The notes under the pieces: generated by a model
The model's database searches: none
What the model saw: only the letters and a program-made list of their open reading frames with translations
Told to the model about the DNA's origin: nothing
Assembly (NCBI GenBank): GCA_019057595.1
Contig: DXJI01000031.1
Span: 1-18,631, forward strand
Source of the DNA: Candidatus Thorarchaeota archaeon
GTDB taxonomy: Archaea > Asgardarchaeota > Thorarchaeia > Thorarchaeales > Thorarchaeaceae
Direction: 5' to 3'
DNA: 18,631 nucleotides
Shown: positions 12,141-18,631 of the stretch, piece after piece
How the letters are laid out: each line of letters starts with the position of its first letter
Position numbering within the stretch: position 1 is the stretch's first letter
Made by a program: the position numbers and the translations under genes

Positions 12141-14057
12141 ATGAAGCCCAATAATAATGGACAAGAAGAATACGATATCAGAGAGGTAATAAAGAAATCA
12201 TTACCTCGGTCAGCCGCAATAAGCTCAGTCGAGTATGAAGGGCCAGAGATTGCAATCTACTCAAAGGCACCAAAGATTCTCATTGATGATGGTGACAAGA
12301 TCAAAGCACTAGCACGAAAGATGAGAAAGCGCATTGTTGTCAGATCATCACCTGAAGTCAGATTGACCCATGAGGAAACCGAGAACGCAGTCCGTGAGCT
12401 AGTTCCAAAAGAGGCAGAGATAACCTCTATTGACTTTGACATCTCAAGGGGCGAAGTGATCATTGAGGCACAGAAACCAGGATTGGTAATCGGTCGCAGT
12501 GGTACAACACTCAGAGAAATCACAAGACAGACATTCTGGCGACCTAATGTAATGCGAACTCCACCAATCGAAAGCAAACTCATCAAACAGATCCGATATA
12601 TCATTCAGTCAGAGGCAGCCACTCGAAACAAGTCGTTCCGTGAGATTGGAAGAAGGATCCATCGTCGTCAGCTTGTGAACAACGGATGGATAAGACTCAC
12701 TGCTATGGGAGGATTTCGAGAGGTCGGAAGACAGTGCATGTTTTTGCAGACTTCAGAAAGTAGTGTACTGATAGAATGCGGTGTCAATGTAGGGACACCC
12801 AGCAAGGCGTTCCCACGACTAGACATGCCCGAGTTCAGTGTTGATAATCTGGATGCGGTCGTTATCACACATGCACACCTTGACCATTGCGGCATGGTGC
12901 CATTCCTCTTCAAGTACGGGTATCGTGGACCGGTCTATATGACCCATCCCACCTTGAATCTTGCAACTCTCCTACAACTGGACTACCTAGAAGTGGCTGA
13001 GAGAGAGGGCAAGCTGAGACCGTACCGTGACCGAGACGTCAAGGAGGCAATTTTACACACAATTCCTCTCAACTACGGAGAGGTGACGGACATCGCACCT
13101 GATGTCAGACTCACACTTCACAATGCAGGTCACATCCTCGGTTCGGCCATAGTTCACTTTCACATCGGAGATGGTCAGTACAACATGGCATACACCGGGG
13201 ATTTCAAGTTTGGAAGGACTAGACTGTTAGAACCTGCAACATTCACATTTCCAAGACTTGAAACCCTCATCATCGAGAGTACCTATGGGCATCCAACTGA
13301 CAAGATGCCACCCAGACAGGAAGTGGAAAGAAAATTCGCCACACTCCTCAAACGTACCCTAGAACGGGGAGGAAAAATCCTGATTCCGGTCCTCGCGGTA
13401 GGAAGAGCCCAAGAGATCATGCTGGTCATAGAAGACTTAGCAGCAAAAGGAAGGATACCAAAGGTCCCAGTGTACATCGAGGGAATGATTGCACAGGCCA
13501 CAGCAATCCATACAACTCACCCAGAGGCACTCAGTAAGAAGATTCGCGAGATGATATTCCACCAAGGAGTGAACCCATTCCTCTCTGAGATTTTCGTCCA
13601 GGTGGACAACCCTGACCAGAGAGAGGAGATTATTGAGGCAGGGCCATGTATCATAATGGCCACATCAGGCATGCTGGCTGGTGGTCCTAGTGTAGACTAC
13701 TTCAGACTCTTGGCTCCAGATGATAAAAACCTGCTTTGCTTTGTGAGCTATCAGGGTGAAGGAACACTTGGTAGACGCATCCAGAAGGGATGGAAAGAGA
13801 TCACCATGAGGAATCGCGAAGGAAAGACCACTGTAGTCCCAGTGAATATAGAAGTCACTACTGTAGAGGGCTTCTCTGGCCACTCTGACAGAAAACAGAT
13901 CCTGAACTTCGTGAAGAGAGTGAATCCAGTTCCCGAACGAATTCTAGTTGCACACGGAGAGGCAAGCAAGACAATCGGTCTAGCATCCACTATACACAAG
14001 GCACTGAATATAGAAACAAGAGCACCCATGGTCACAGAAACCGTGAAGCTGAGATAG
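12141..14057 (+). CDS. fttA: aCPSF1/FttA transcription termination ribonuclease
   Basis: This 638-residue protein is aCPSF1, the KH-containing beta-CASP nuclease known as FttA, which acts with RNA polymerase and the stalk to end transcription at U-rich sites. An N-terminal domain (about 1-75) precedes a KH-like domain whose GRSG loop is at 118-121. The metallo-beta-lactamase core follows, with HAHLDH at 244-249, His331 (NAGHILGS) and Asp354 (YTGDF). The beta-CASP cap comes next, and the C terminus has GFSGHSDR and VAHGE. All metal ligands are present, so it should be active. Length is typical. ATG 12141 follows a gap with two inverted repeats. It ends 2 nt before the convergent sepF gene. A paralogue without KH domains (aCPSF2) lies at 587-1852. 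Confidence 0.95.
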   Translation: MKPNNNGQEEYDIREVIKKSLPRSAAISSVEYEGPEIAIYSKAPKILIDDGDKIKALARKMRKRIVVRSSPEVRLTHEETENAVRELVPKEAEITSIDFDISRGEVIIEAQKPGLVIGRSGTTLREITRQTFWRPNVMRTPPIESKLIKQIRYIIQSEAATRNKSFREIGRRIHRRQLVNNGWIRLTAMGGFREVGRQCMFLQTSESSVLIECGVNVGTPSKAFPRLDMPEFSVDNLDAVVITHAHLDHCGMVPFLFKYGYRGPVYMTHPTLNLATLLQLDYLEVAEREGKLRPYRDRDVKEAILHTIPLNYGEVTDIAPDVRLTLHNAGHILGSAIVHFHIGDGQYNMAYTGDFKFGRTRLLEPATFTFPRLETLIIESTYGHPTDKMPPRQEVERKFATLLKRTLERGGKILIPVLAVGRAQEIMLVIEDLAAKGRIPKVPVYIEGMIAQATAIHTTHPEALSKKIREMIFHQGVNPFLSEIFVQVDNPDQREEIIEAGPCIIMATSGMLAGGPSVDYFRLLAPDDKNLLCFVSYQGEGTLGRRIQKGWKEITMRNREGKTTVVPVNIEVTTVEGFSGHSDRKQILNFVKRVNPVPERILVAHGEASKTIGLASTIHKALNIETRAPMVTETVKLR

Positions 14058-14059
14058 TT

Positions 14060-14470
14060 TCAGAAACTAACGAATGACGGGGTCACAATCATACAGCTAT
14101 CGTTGACCAGTGCAATATCTGCCATGTAGCCCCTGGTCTCACCACGAATCCGTTCAATTATCCGCCGGAGTTCAAGATGGGTCTGATCATTCCCATCATT
14201 GAGTCTTGAGATGTCTAGAAGTACGATGTTACCATCACGAATCTCATTTACAATATAAGGTACGTCAGCAAGTGATTCAAGTTTCTTTGATTTGATGAAT
14301 ATTTGCTCCAGTTCTGCAAGCCTCTTGATGTCATGACCGAGGAGTCGTTCTGGTTTCGCATCTTTGGAGGGGGAGAATATACCAAGACTTGGGAGTGTTC
14401 TCTGAACTGTCGATTCCTCGGATGATTCATTTTCTCGATTTCGTCTAAATAGAGACCTCACTTTGAACAC
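14060..14470 (-). CDS. sepF: Archaeal SepF cell-division protein
   Basis: This 136-residue protein is archaeal SepF, the membrane anchor of FtsZ at the division site. The N-terminal MFKVRSLFRR stretch is a likely amphipathic membrane-targeting helix. A linker of low complexity follows, then the SepF core domain (about 55-132): ADVPYIVNEIRDGNIVLLDISRL, LRRIIERIRGETRGYMADI and a closing MIVTPSF. Archaeal SepF binds FtsZ and forms dimers through this core. The start is a GTG at 14470 with only GAG-type purines upstream, so the start is less certain than the rest. SepF implies an FtsZ-based division system; no ftsZ is in the window. It is divergent from the helicase gene and ends 2 nt from fttA. 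An inverted repeat sits between its TATA-like box and predicted start. Confidence 0.9.
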   Translation of the reverse strand: MFKVRSLFRRNRENESSEESTVQRTLPSLGIFSPSKDAKPERLLGHDIKRLAELEQIFIKSKKLESLADVPYIVNEIRDGNIVLLDISRLNDGNDQTHLELRRIIERIRGETRGYMADIALVNDSCMIVTPSFVSF

Positions 14471-14488
14471 CTCAGCTCAAAGTAATGA

Positions 14489-14515
14489 ACTCGCTATAAC
14501 AAGAAAAGAGCGAGT
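14489..14515. repeat. Inverted repeat in the sepF/helicase divergent promoter
   Basis: ACTCGCT (14489-14495) and AGCGAGT (14509-14515) are perfect 7-bp arms, 13 nt apart. On the sepF side it runs from the TATA-like box to the predicted start, an operator-like position. Relative to the helicase TATA it lies upstream. Confidence 0.7.
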
Positions 14516-14523
14516 ATTATACC
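14515..14523 (-). promoter_or_regulatory. TATA-like box of sepF
   Basis: Read on the minus strand the site is GGTATAATA. A start about 26 nt downstream falls near 14493, giving a leader of about 23 nt before GTG 14470. Confidence 0.5.
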
Positions 14524-14535
14524 ACGGAGCCAAAC

Positions 14536-14540
14536 TTTAT
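14536..14540 (+). promoter_or_regulatory. TATA-like box of the helicase gene
   Basis: TTTAT within ACTTTATCA would set a start near 14564, leaving a leader of only about 9 nt before ATG 14573. No Shine-Dalgarno sequence precedes that ATG, so the message could be nearly leaderless. Confidence 0.4.
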
Positions 14541-14572
14541 CACACACGCCAACTAGACTCTGATAGATTGCG

Positions 14573-17206
14573 ATGTCTGCACGGAGGAAGGAGAATGAAG
14601 ACCTCTCAAAATTGAGAGAGCAGTTGAAAGCCCTCAGCAACCGTCATGCTATGGAGATCCTACAAGTATTGAGTCCCCAGACAGGGGAAATAGTTCCTAC
14701 CCTGGGTTGGGAGGGGATTGTTGAAGGGATGCTCGCACTTGAGGGAGTCACCAAACCCGATGTGACAACGTCTACTGAGAAATCGCAGGACCAGGCTGAG
14801 TTCGACAAATTGCGTCAGAGCCTGATGTCGGGAGGAACAATCTACGAAACCATGAACAAACTGGTCCGTTCGGGATTCGTAACATCGACTGGGGATAAGG
14901 GGAGAAAACAACGAGGATTCATGATCACACATGAGGGAAGGCTTGCCCTAGCAGCGATAGGAAGACTGAGCGGACCAATTGGAACGGGCACAGATGTTCA
15001 GGGTGCAGCCAAGATACTGCTCAAACACAAGAACTTCGTGAGTCTTCTCCCAGCTCAGAAGAAGTTCATCAATGAGATAGGAGATGTTGATGGAAATCTA
15101 GTGATCCAGATGCCACCTGGTTCTGGAAAGACCTTTCTGGCAATGATTGTCATCCTTCTACGACTGCAGAAGGGAATTCGATGCCTGTATCTCAGTCCGT
15201 ATACCTCCCTGAGCAGACAGATTGTGGAAGAGTACGGGACTCTCTTCGAGGAGTTAGGATACTCGGTTGTGCGTCATGATAGTCCTAGCATAGCAACAGA
15301 TGCAGAACTCGAGGGTGGCGACCTTGTCATTGCAATGTACGAGTTGTTCACAACAGCTCTTCTCCAGAAGAAGAAGTGGACAGAAGAATTGGGACTCGCA
15401 GTGATTGATGAACTCACTGAACTTGACTCTGTCATGGCGGTAACTCCCCAGAGTCTCGGAGGCGACAGAAGTACCAAACTAGATACCGTGATCACACTTC
15501 TGAAACAGATGTGCCAGGTTGTCACACTGTCCTCCCGTTTTGGTGAAACAGAAGAAGTGACAGAGTGGCTTGATGCAAAGGTCTTCAGACCAGAAGTTCG
15601 GTTAGTGCCAGACGAGTTCATTGTGAGTAAGGTCGACGACCAGTTTGAGATTGTTAGCAGCGACGGCACTCAACGAGCCAGTTCATCACAAGAAGACATC
15701 ATAGATGTCGTGATTGACCACCTCGGTGACTATGAGAACAAATCTATTCTGATAGTTGCGAGTTCCAGGTATCGAGCCCTAGGTGTAGCAAGATGGCTGG
15801 CTAAAAATCATCCAAGAACTGAAGACCTAGACTTAGCTGAGCGTGTAGTGGGATCTGGTGAAGTCCTCCCGTTGAGCATCAGACTATCTAACACACTGAA
15901 GCATGGTGTTGCATTTCATCATTCAGGGTTGGACGCCGGAGTGAGAGAGAGGTTGGAACATGAGATCAGAAGAAGGAATGTCAGAACGGTGGTTTCAACC
16001 ACTGGAATAACCTCCGGAATCAGCTTCCCCTTCGATTGTGTTATGATACTCTTTGATCGTGGCATGTACTACCTCCAGGCTCGTTCAAGATATCTCCAGG
16101 TCGCAGGCAGAATAGGAGAGTATTCATTGGCCCAACGTGGTGGGAGAGTGTATCTCGGATTTGAAGTGCCCGTAGGTGATATGACCGAGAAACTCCTTCA
16201 CCGACCGATTGAATCACTCAAACCAGGAGTATTGACTCCAGACCTTGCAATCAGTATTCTGACAAGGGACACTGTCAATGGAAGGGTGTTCAAACAAGAG
16301 GTCTTGGAAAAGAAGTTTCTTGATTTTGTGAGGAGCACTCTAAGGGGTTCAGTGGACAGTGATTACTCCTCGGGAATGAAACACTTCTTCAGTTCACTGT
16401 TCAAGTGGTTGGTGAAGAAGAAGATATTCGAGAAAGGGCACAAACTCTCAAAGGATGCACGAAGTGCTATACTAGCAAACATCGAAGTAATTGACTATGT
16501 CCAGGTATGTGGTCCTCTATCCAAGCTAAAGGAGGATACAGATGAGTCTAAGCTCATAGCTCTGCTACTTGAATGCAGAATGGCTCAGAACATGAGACCA
16601 AGATCGTTTGTACCCTCAAAGATGGAGCTGGATATAATGAATCTAGACCCACCGGAAGAGTGGTATCTTCAAAGGGTCCCTGAACGACAGGCTGTCAAGA
16701 CAGCAGTCCTCGAGAGATGGTTGGATGAGCAGGATGTCTCAACTATCGTGAAAGAGGCGGCAGAGATGGCAAGAGGAATCAGCTTGGATGAGGGAGACCT
16801 CAATTCACTCCTTGGAATCTGTAGTAGTAGTGCTGATAATCTGGGACAGTTCCTGGCAGCCACAAAAAGGAAAAAGCTCTCCAATCGAATGACTGTTCTC
16901 AGCAGACAACTGATGTACGGAGTTCGCAAGGACCTTGCTGCTACGGACCTACTAGAACTGCAGCTACTGCCTGGTGATGCATCTCCCTCCAGTGGCCTCT
17001 CACGAGAAAAATCGCGAATCCTGTTTGAGCACGGGTATGAGTCAATCTCTGATGTCGTCAAGAAGGATCTCGGTGCAAGCAAAGAAGGATATGCAAGAGA
17101 CCGGTTTGCAAAGAACTCTGGGCTTGAGTCAGACTTTGCCAAAGAGGTCTACAAGGCTGCTCTGTCACATGTCAGAGCAAAACTTGATGATGACGAGGAC
17201 GACTAA
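14573..17206 (+). CDS. Winged-helix/Hel308-like Ski2-family helicase
   Basis: This 877-residue protein is a superfamily 2 helicase of Ski2/Hel308 type with an extra N-terminal region. Residues 1-135 look like a winged-helix DNA-binding domain. RecA1 has the Q-like LLPAQKKF (158-165), Walker A PPGSGKT (181-187) and motif II DELT (279-282). RecA2 has HHSGL (449-453), TTGITSGISFP (476-486) and motif VI QVAGRIGE (509-516). Residues about 740-830 resemble the Hel308 ratchet and helix-hairpin-helix (LLPGDASPSSGLS, GYESISDVV), followed by an acidic tail. Two motif changes stand out: motif III is LSSR rather than LSAT, and the last Arg of motif VI is Glu. It is divergent from sepF. No Shine-Dalgarno precedes the ATG. 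Its exact function is unknown; DNA repair or restart is family inference. Confidence 0.8.
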   Translation: MSARRKENEDLSKLREQLKALSNRHAMEILQVLSPQTGEIVPTLGWEGIVEGMLALEGVTKPDVTTSTEKSQDQAEFDKLRQSLMSGGTIYETMNKLVRSGFVTSTGDKGRKQRGFMITHEGRLALAAIGRLSGPIGTGTDVQGAAKILLKHKNFVSLLPAQKKFINEIGDVDGNLVIQMPPGSGKTFLAMIVILLRLQKGIRCLYLSPYTSLSRQIVEEYGTLFEELGYSVVRHDSPSIATDAELEGGDLVIAMYELFTTALLQKKKWTEELGLAVIDELTELDSVMAVTPQSLGGDRSTKLDTVITLLKQMCQVVTLSSRFGETEEVTEWLDAKVFRPEVRLVPDEFIVSKVDDQFEIVSSDGTQRASSSQEDIIDVVIDHLGDYENKSILIVASSRYRALGVARWLAKNHPRTEDLDLAERVVGSGEVLPLSIRLSNTLKHGVAFHHSGLDAGVRERLEHEIRRRNVRTVVSTTGITSGISFPFDCVMILFDRGMYYLQARSRYLQVAGRIGEYSLAQRGGRVYLGFEVPVGDMTEKLLHRPIESLKPGVLTPDLAISILTRDTVNGRVFKQEVLEKKFLDFVRSTLRGSVDSDYSSGMKHFFSSLFKWLVKKKIFEKGHKLSKDARSAILANIEVIDYVQVCGPLSKLKEDTDESKLIALLLECRMAQNMRPRSFVPSKMELDIMNLDPPEEWYLQRVPERQAVKTAVLERWLDEQDVSTIVKEAAEMARGISLDEGDLNSLLGICSSSADNLGQFLAATKRKKLSNRMTVLSRQLMYGVRKDLAATDLLELQLLPGDASPSSGLSREKSRILFEHGYESISDVVKKDLGASKEGYARDRFAKNSGLESDFAKEVYKAALSHVRAKLDDDEDD

Positions 17207-17712
17207 GACTTCCCAAAGACCCAGAGGTCGTCATTGATGTGATGTATTGACTTGATGACTTTTCCACCACTTGCAGCCCGTAGAGTTTCAGCAGACATTT
17301 TGGAAACTCCCACGGCCAAGGCTTTTCCGTGATTCTCATCGACTATCACAACGATTCCATTCTCTTTGACACGGTCGTCTATCTCTGTGATTCCAGGACG
17401 CATGATGTCAGCCCCATTCACTACGAAACGCACTGCACCCATATCAACTGTGATCTTGGGAACATCGATGAGACCATCGAGGAGGGCTCTGAGAGCTGGA
17501 AACATCCTTCCCTCATGTTCGAAGAATATGATCTCTCCTTCAAGAAGCAGGATCCGTGAGCCATCATCTAGGACTCCACCCTCGAGCTGGGTCTTCGCAT
17601 CCAGTCTCTCTATTGGAGCGCCTATCTCGTTCTCGATCCGAGCTATCTCGTCCCTCTTTTCACGCTTCTTCAACAGATGGCGTTTCTTGATTCGTTCTAT
17701 CTTTGGCATCAT
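17203..17712 (-). CDS. PUA-domain protein of the MCT-1/Tma20 family
   Basis: This 169-residue protein matches archaeal relatives of eukaryotic MCT-1 (Tma20), translation factors that act with the ribosome in eukaryotes. An N-terminal, Lys/Arg-rich helix (about 1-30) is followed by a pre-PUA domain (about 35-80). A PUA domain near 85-165 carries VVNGADIMRPGI and ALAVGVSKMSAE, the family's signature. The gene has two adjacent ATG codons (17712 and 17709). A TTTTGAAG stretch (17734-17741) sits at TATA distance, suggesting a leaderless start, though GGGTGA lies about 14 nt upstream. Its stop overlaps the helicase stop by 4 nt. Function in archaea is not proven; RNA or ribosome binding is inferred. 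Confidence 0.88.
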   Translation of the reverse strand: MMPKIERIKKRHLLKKREKRDEIARIENEIGAPIERLDAKTQLEGGVLDDGSRILLLEGEIIFFEHEGRMFPALRALLDGLIDVPKITVDMGAVRFVVNGADIMRPGITEIDDRVKENGIVVIVDENHGKALAVGVSKMSAETLRAASGGKVIKSIHHINDDLWVFGKS

Positions 17713-17787
17713 GTATGATTGAAGAAGTCACCCTTTTGAAGACTACGACGCGTAGAAGCAATCAACCCTACTGGCTTCATCGTCATG

Positions 17788-17795
17788 TTTTTAAG
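17788..17795 (+). promoter_or_regulatory. TATA-like box before LSm-eL37
   Basis: TTTTTAAG in the divergent gap would set a start near 17818, giving a leader of about 45 nt before ATG 17864, with GGTGAT in the leader. It is the clearest box on the plus side of this gap. Confidence 0.5.
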
Positions 17796-17863
17796 CCAAG
17801 TCCAAAGACTATCGCGAACGTCGAGTGACCATCGGCCACATGACGCATTCTGTTGGTGATATT

Positions 17864-18109
17864 ATGAACGCAGGTAGACCTATGGAACTTCTCCAGAGCT
17901 CGATTGGAGACCAAGTATTGGTTGAGTTGAAAGGCAGAAAGAAGATCAAGGGAAAACTGCGAGGATACGACCAACACCTGAACCTCATCCTTGAGGACGC
18001 TGAGGAAATCTCAGTCAATCCTGAAACAGATGAGCAGATCATCGAAGTGGTCAAGACCGTGATAGTGAGAGGCGACAATGTCGTTCTCGTTTCCCCTCCG
18101 CCAAAATAA
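17864..18109 (+). CDS. LSm/SmAP RNA-binding protein
   Basis: This 81-residue protein is an archaeal Sm-like protein that forms a heptameric ring binding U-rich RNA. The Sm1 motif covers about residues 15-46 with LKGRKKIKGKLRGYDQHLNL, and Sm2 covers 66-78 with IVRGDNVVLVSP; the RGDN loop that contacts RNA is intact. The frame is open to a GTG at 17825, but ATG 17864 has a perfect GGTGAT (17855-17860) 3 nt upstream and gives the usual N terminus (M-N-A-G-R-P-M-E-L-L). Start choice is likely but not certain. eL37 follows after 18 nt, the common archaeal LSm-eL37 pair. Confidence 0.93.
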   Translation: MNAGRPMELLQSSIGDQVLVELKGRKKIKGKLRGYDQHLNLILEDAEEISVNPETDEQIIEVVKTVIVRGDNVVLVSPPPK

Positions 18110-18127
18110 TACAAGGAGCGTACAACA

Positions 18128-18316
18128 ATGGGTAAAGGCACACCATCAAAGGGTAAGAAGAACAACCCACACCACATACGATGCAGAAGATGCGGCAGAA
18201 GATCCTATCACGTGAGGCATAAGGCATGTGCAGCCTGTGGATACGGCCGCTCAGCAAAGCTCCGTCAGTTCAAATGGGCGCACAAGAAAGTCCACGGCAC
18301 TCGTGTTCGTGGATAA
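18128..18316 (+). CDS. rpl37e: 50S ribosomal protein eL37
   Basis: This 62-residue protein is eL37, a zinc-binding large-subunit protein. It begins [12 protein letters not shown], the family signature. Cysteines at 19, 22, 34 and 37 (CRRC and CAAC) make the zinc site, and the basic C terminus is rich in Lys, His and Arg. GGAG about 9 nt before the ATG supports the start. It is co-transcribed with LSm. Identification is firm. Confidence 0.95.
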   Translation: MGKGTPSKGKKNNPHHIRCRRCGRRSYHVRHKACAACGYGRSAKLRQFKWAHKKVHGTRVRG

Positions 18317-18400
18317 TAATTCGATTCGTTAATTCACTAGTTCCCTACTTTAGTTAGAGAAAGAATAAAGTCACATTTGGCAAAACAAAGGGAACGATTA

Positions 18401-18438
18401 TCACCTCATGAATATACTATTTCGTTGAATAGAGGTGA
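18401..18438. repeat. Inverted repeat TCACCTC/GAGGTGA before the last gene
   Basis: TCACCTC (18401-18407) and GAGGTGA (18432-18438) are perfect 7-bp arms separated by 24 nt. The right arm is the likely Shine-Dalgarno sequence for GTG 18447; the left arm is an anti-Shine-Dalgarno-like sequence. A TATA-like AATATACT lies in the loop. Confidence 0.55.
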
Positions 18439-18446
18439 ACGAAGAA

Positions 18447-18631
18447 GTGAGTGGGGATCTAGTAAGAGTGACCATGTCTGATTTAGACAAAGGTGTCGAA
18501 ATACTCGTTAATGCTTTCTGGGATGACCCATTGAATCTGTACTTTATCCCTGAAAGCGAAAATCGTCGTAAGTTATTCAGTGATTACTTGCGTGTACGAC
18601 TCAAATTTGCTATCAGGTATGGGGAAGTCTA
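18447..18631 (+). CDS. Partial GNAT-like N-acetyltransferase (5' end)
   Basis: The open frame runs to the window edge, giving about 61 codons. Its sequence opens like a GNAT acetyltransferase: a first strand DLVRVTMSDLDKGVEILV followed by the NAFWDDPLNLYF-type segment seen at the N terminus of this family. The acetyl-CoA-binding RxxGxG/A motif would lie beyond the edge. GTG 18447 has GAGGTGA 8 nt upstream. Other in-frame starts are GTG 18435 and ATG 18474, the latter behind GAGTGACC. Substrate is unknown. Identification rests on a short stretch, so confidence is moderate. Confidence 0.5.
   Translation, partial: MSGDLVRVTMSDLDKGVEILVNAFWDDPLNLYFIPESENRRKLFSDYLRVRLKFAIRYGEV

Noticed and set aside
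16669..17142. 157-codon minus-strand open frame inside the helicase gene
   Set aside because: It is Ser/Leu/Arg-rich with no recognisable domain, typical of a shadow frame opposite a real gene.
1..18631. CRISPR array, insertion sequence, attachment site or prophage
   Set aside because: No regularly spaced repeats, transposase or integrase motifs, or long terminal repeats seen; gene content is core throughout.

Overview
The window is a dense stretch of core archaeal chromosome. Nearly every gene belongs to an archaeal information-processing family: eL40, eL38, eL21 and eL37; RNA polymerase subunit F (Rpb4-like); Alba; LSm; aCPSF1/FttA and aCPSF2; KsgA; TruD; Pus10; Pth2; a proteasome beta subunit; archaeal SepF; and a lipid geranylgeranyl reductase. 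A tRNA-Val gene carries an archaeal bulge-helix-bulge intron. Shine-Dalgarno sequences of the GAGG/GGTGAT type sit before many starts, and several intergenic gaps hold archaeal TATA-like boxes. eL38 (typical of TACK/Asgard-type ribosomes) together with the FtsZ partner SepF (absent from most Cdv-dividing Thermoproteota) makes an Asgard or deep TACK archaeon the most likely source. That placement is inference, and no phylogeny was run. I see no insertion sequence, CRISPR array, phage gene or other sign of a mobile region.

Layout: (1) 1-590, + strand: eL40, intron-containing tRNA-Val(CAC), eL38. (2) 587-1852, - strand: aCPSF2. (3) 2042-3027, + strand: Alba, then a zinc-finger/NusA-KH-like protein. 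(4) 3024-4739, - strand: pth2-truD operon. (5) 4828-7421, + strand: geranylgeranyl reductase, then Pus10. (6) 7547-10384, + strand: eL21, rpoF, DUF655, ksgA, HemK-type methyltransferase, a gene order conserved in many archaea. (7) 10452-14057, + strand: long-type FKBP with a lysine-rich tail, proteasome beta, aCPSF1/FttA. (8) 14060-14470, - strand: SepF, divergent from a large winged-helix/Hel308-like helicase (14573-17206, +). (9) 17203-17712, - strand: MCT-1-like PUA protein, divergent from LSm-eL37. (10) The start of a GNAT-like acetyltransferase runs off the right edge.

The genes fit together as RNA and translation maintenance. TruD and Pus10 are tRNA pseudouridine synthases, and the tRNA-Val in the window has U13, U54 and U55, their family target positions. 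Pth2 recycles peptidyl-tRNA, KsgA matures 16S rRNA, and the HemK-like enzyme probably methylates the release factor. The two beta-CASP proteins are the archaeal 3'-end processing and termination factors. All four convergent gene pairs end with stop codons overlapping by 4 nt or 2 nt apart, so termination signals cannot lie between genes.

The items most worth a second look are the helicase with its changed motifs III and VI and its divergent SepF promoter with an operator-like inverted repeat, the tandem inverted repeats before fttA, the FKBP tail, and the overlapping convergent gene ends. Several starts were set from Shine-Dalgarno position rather than longest ORF: eL38, Pth2, KsgA, eL21, LSm and the zinc/KH protein.
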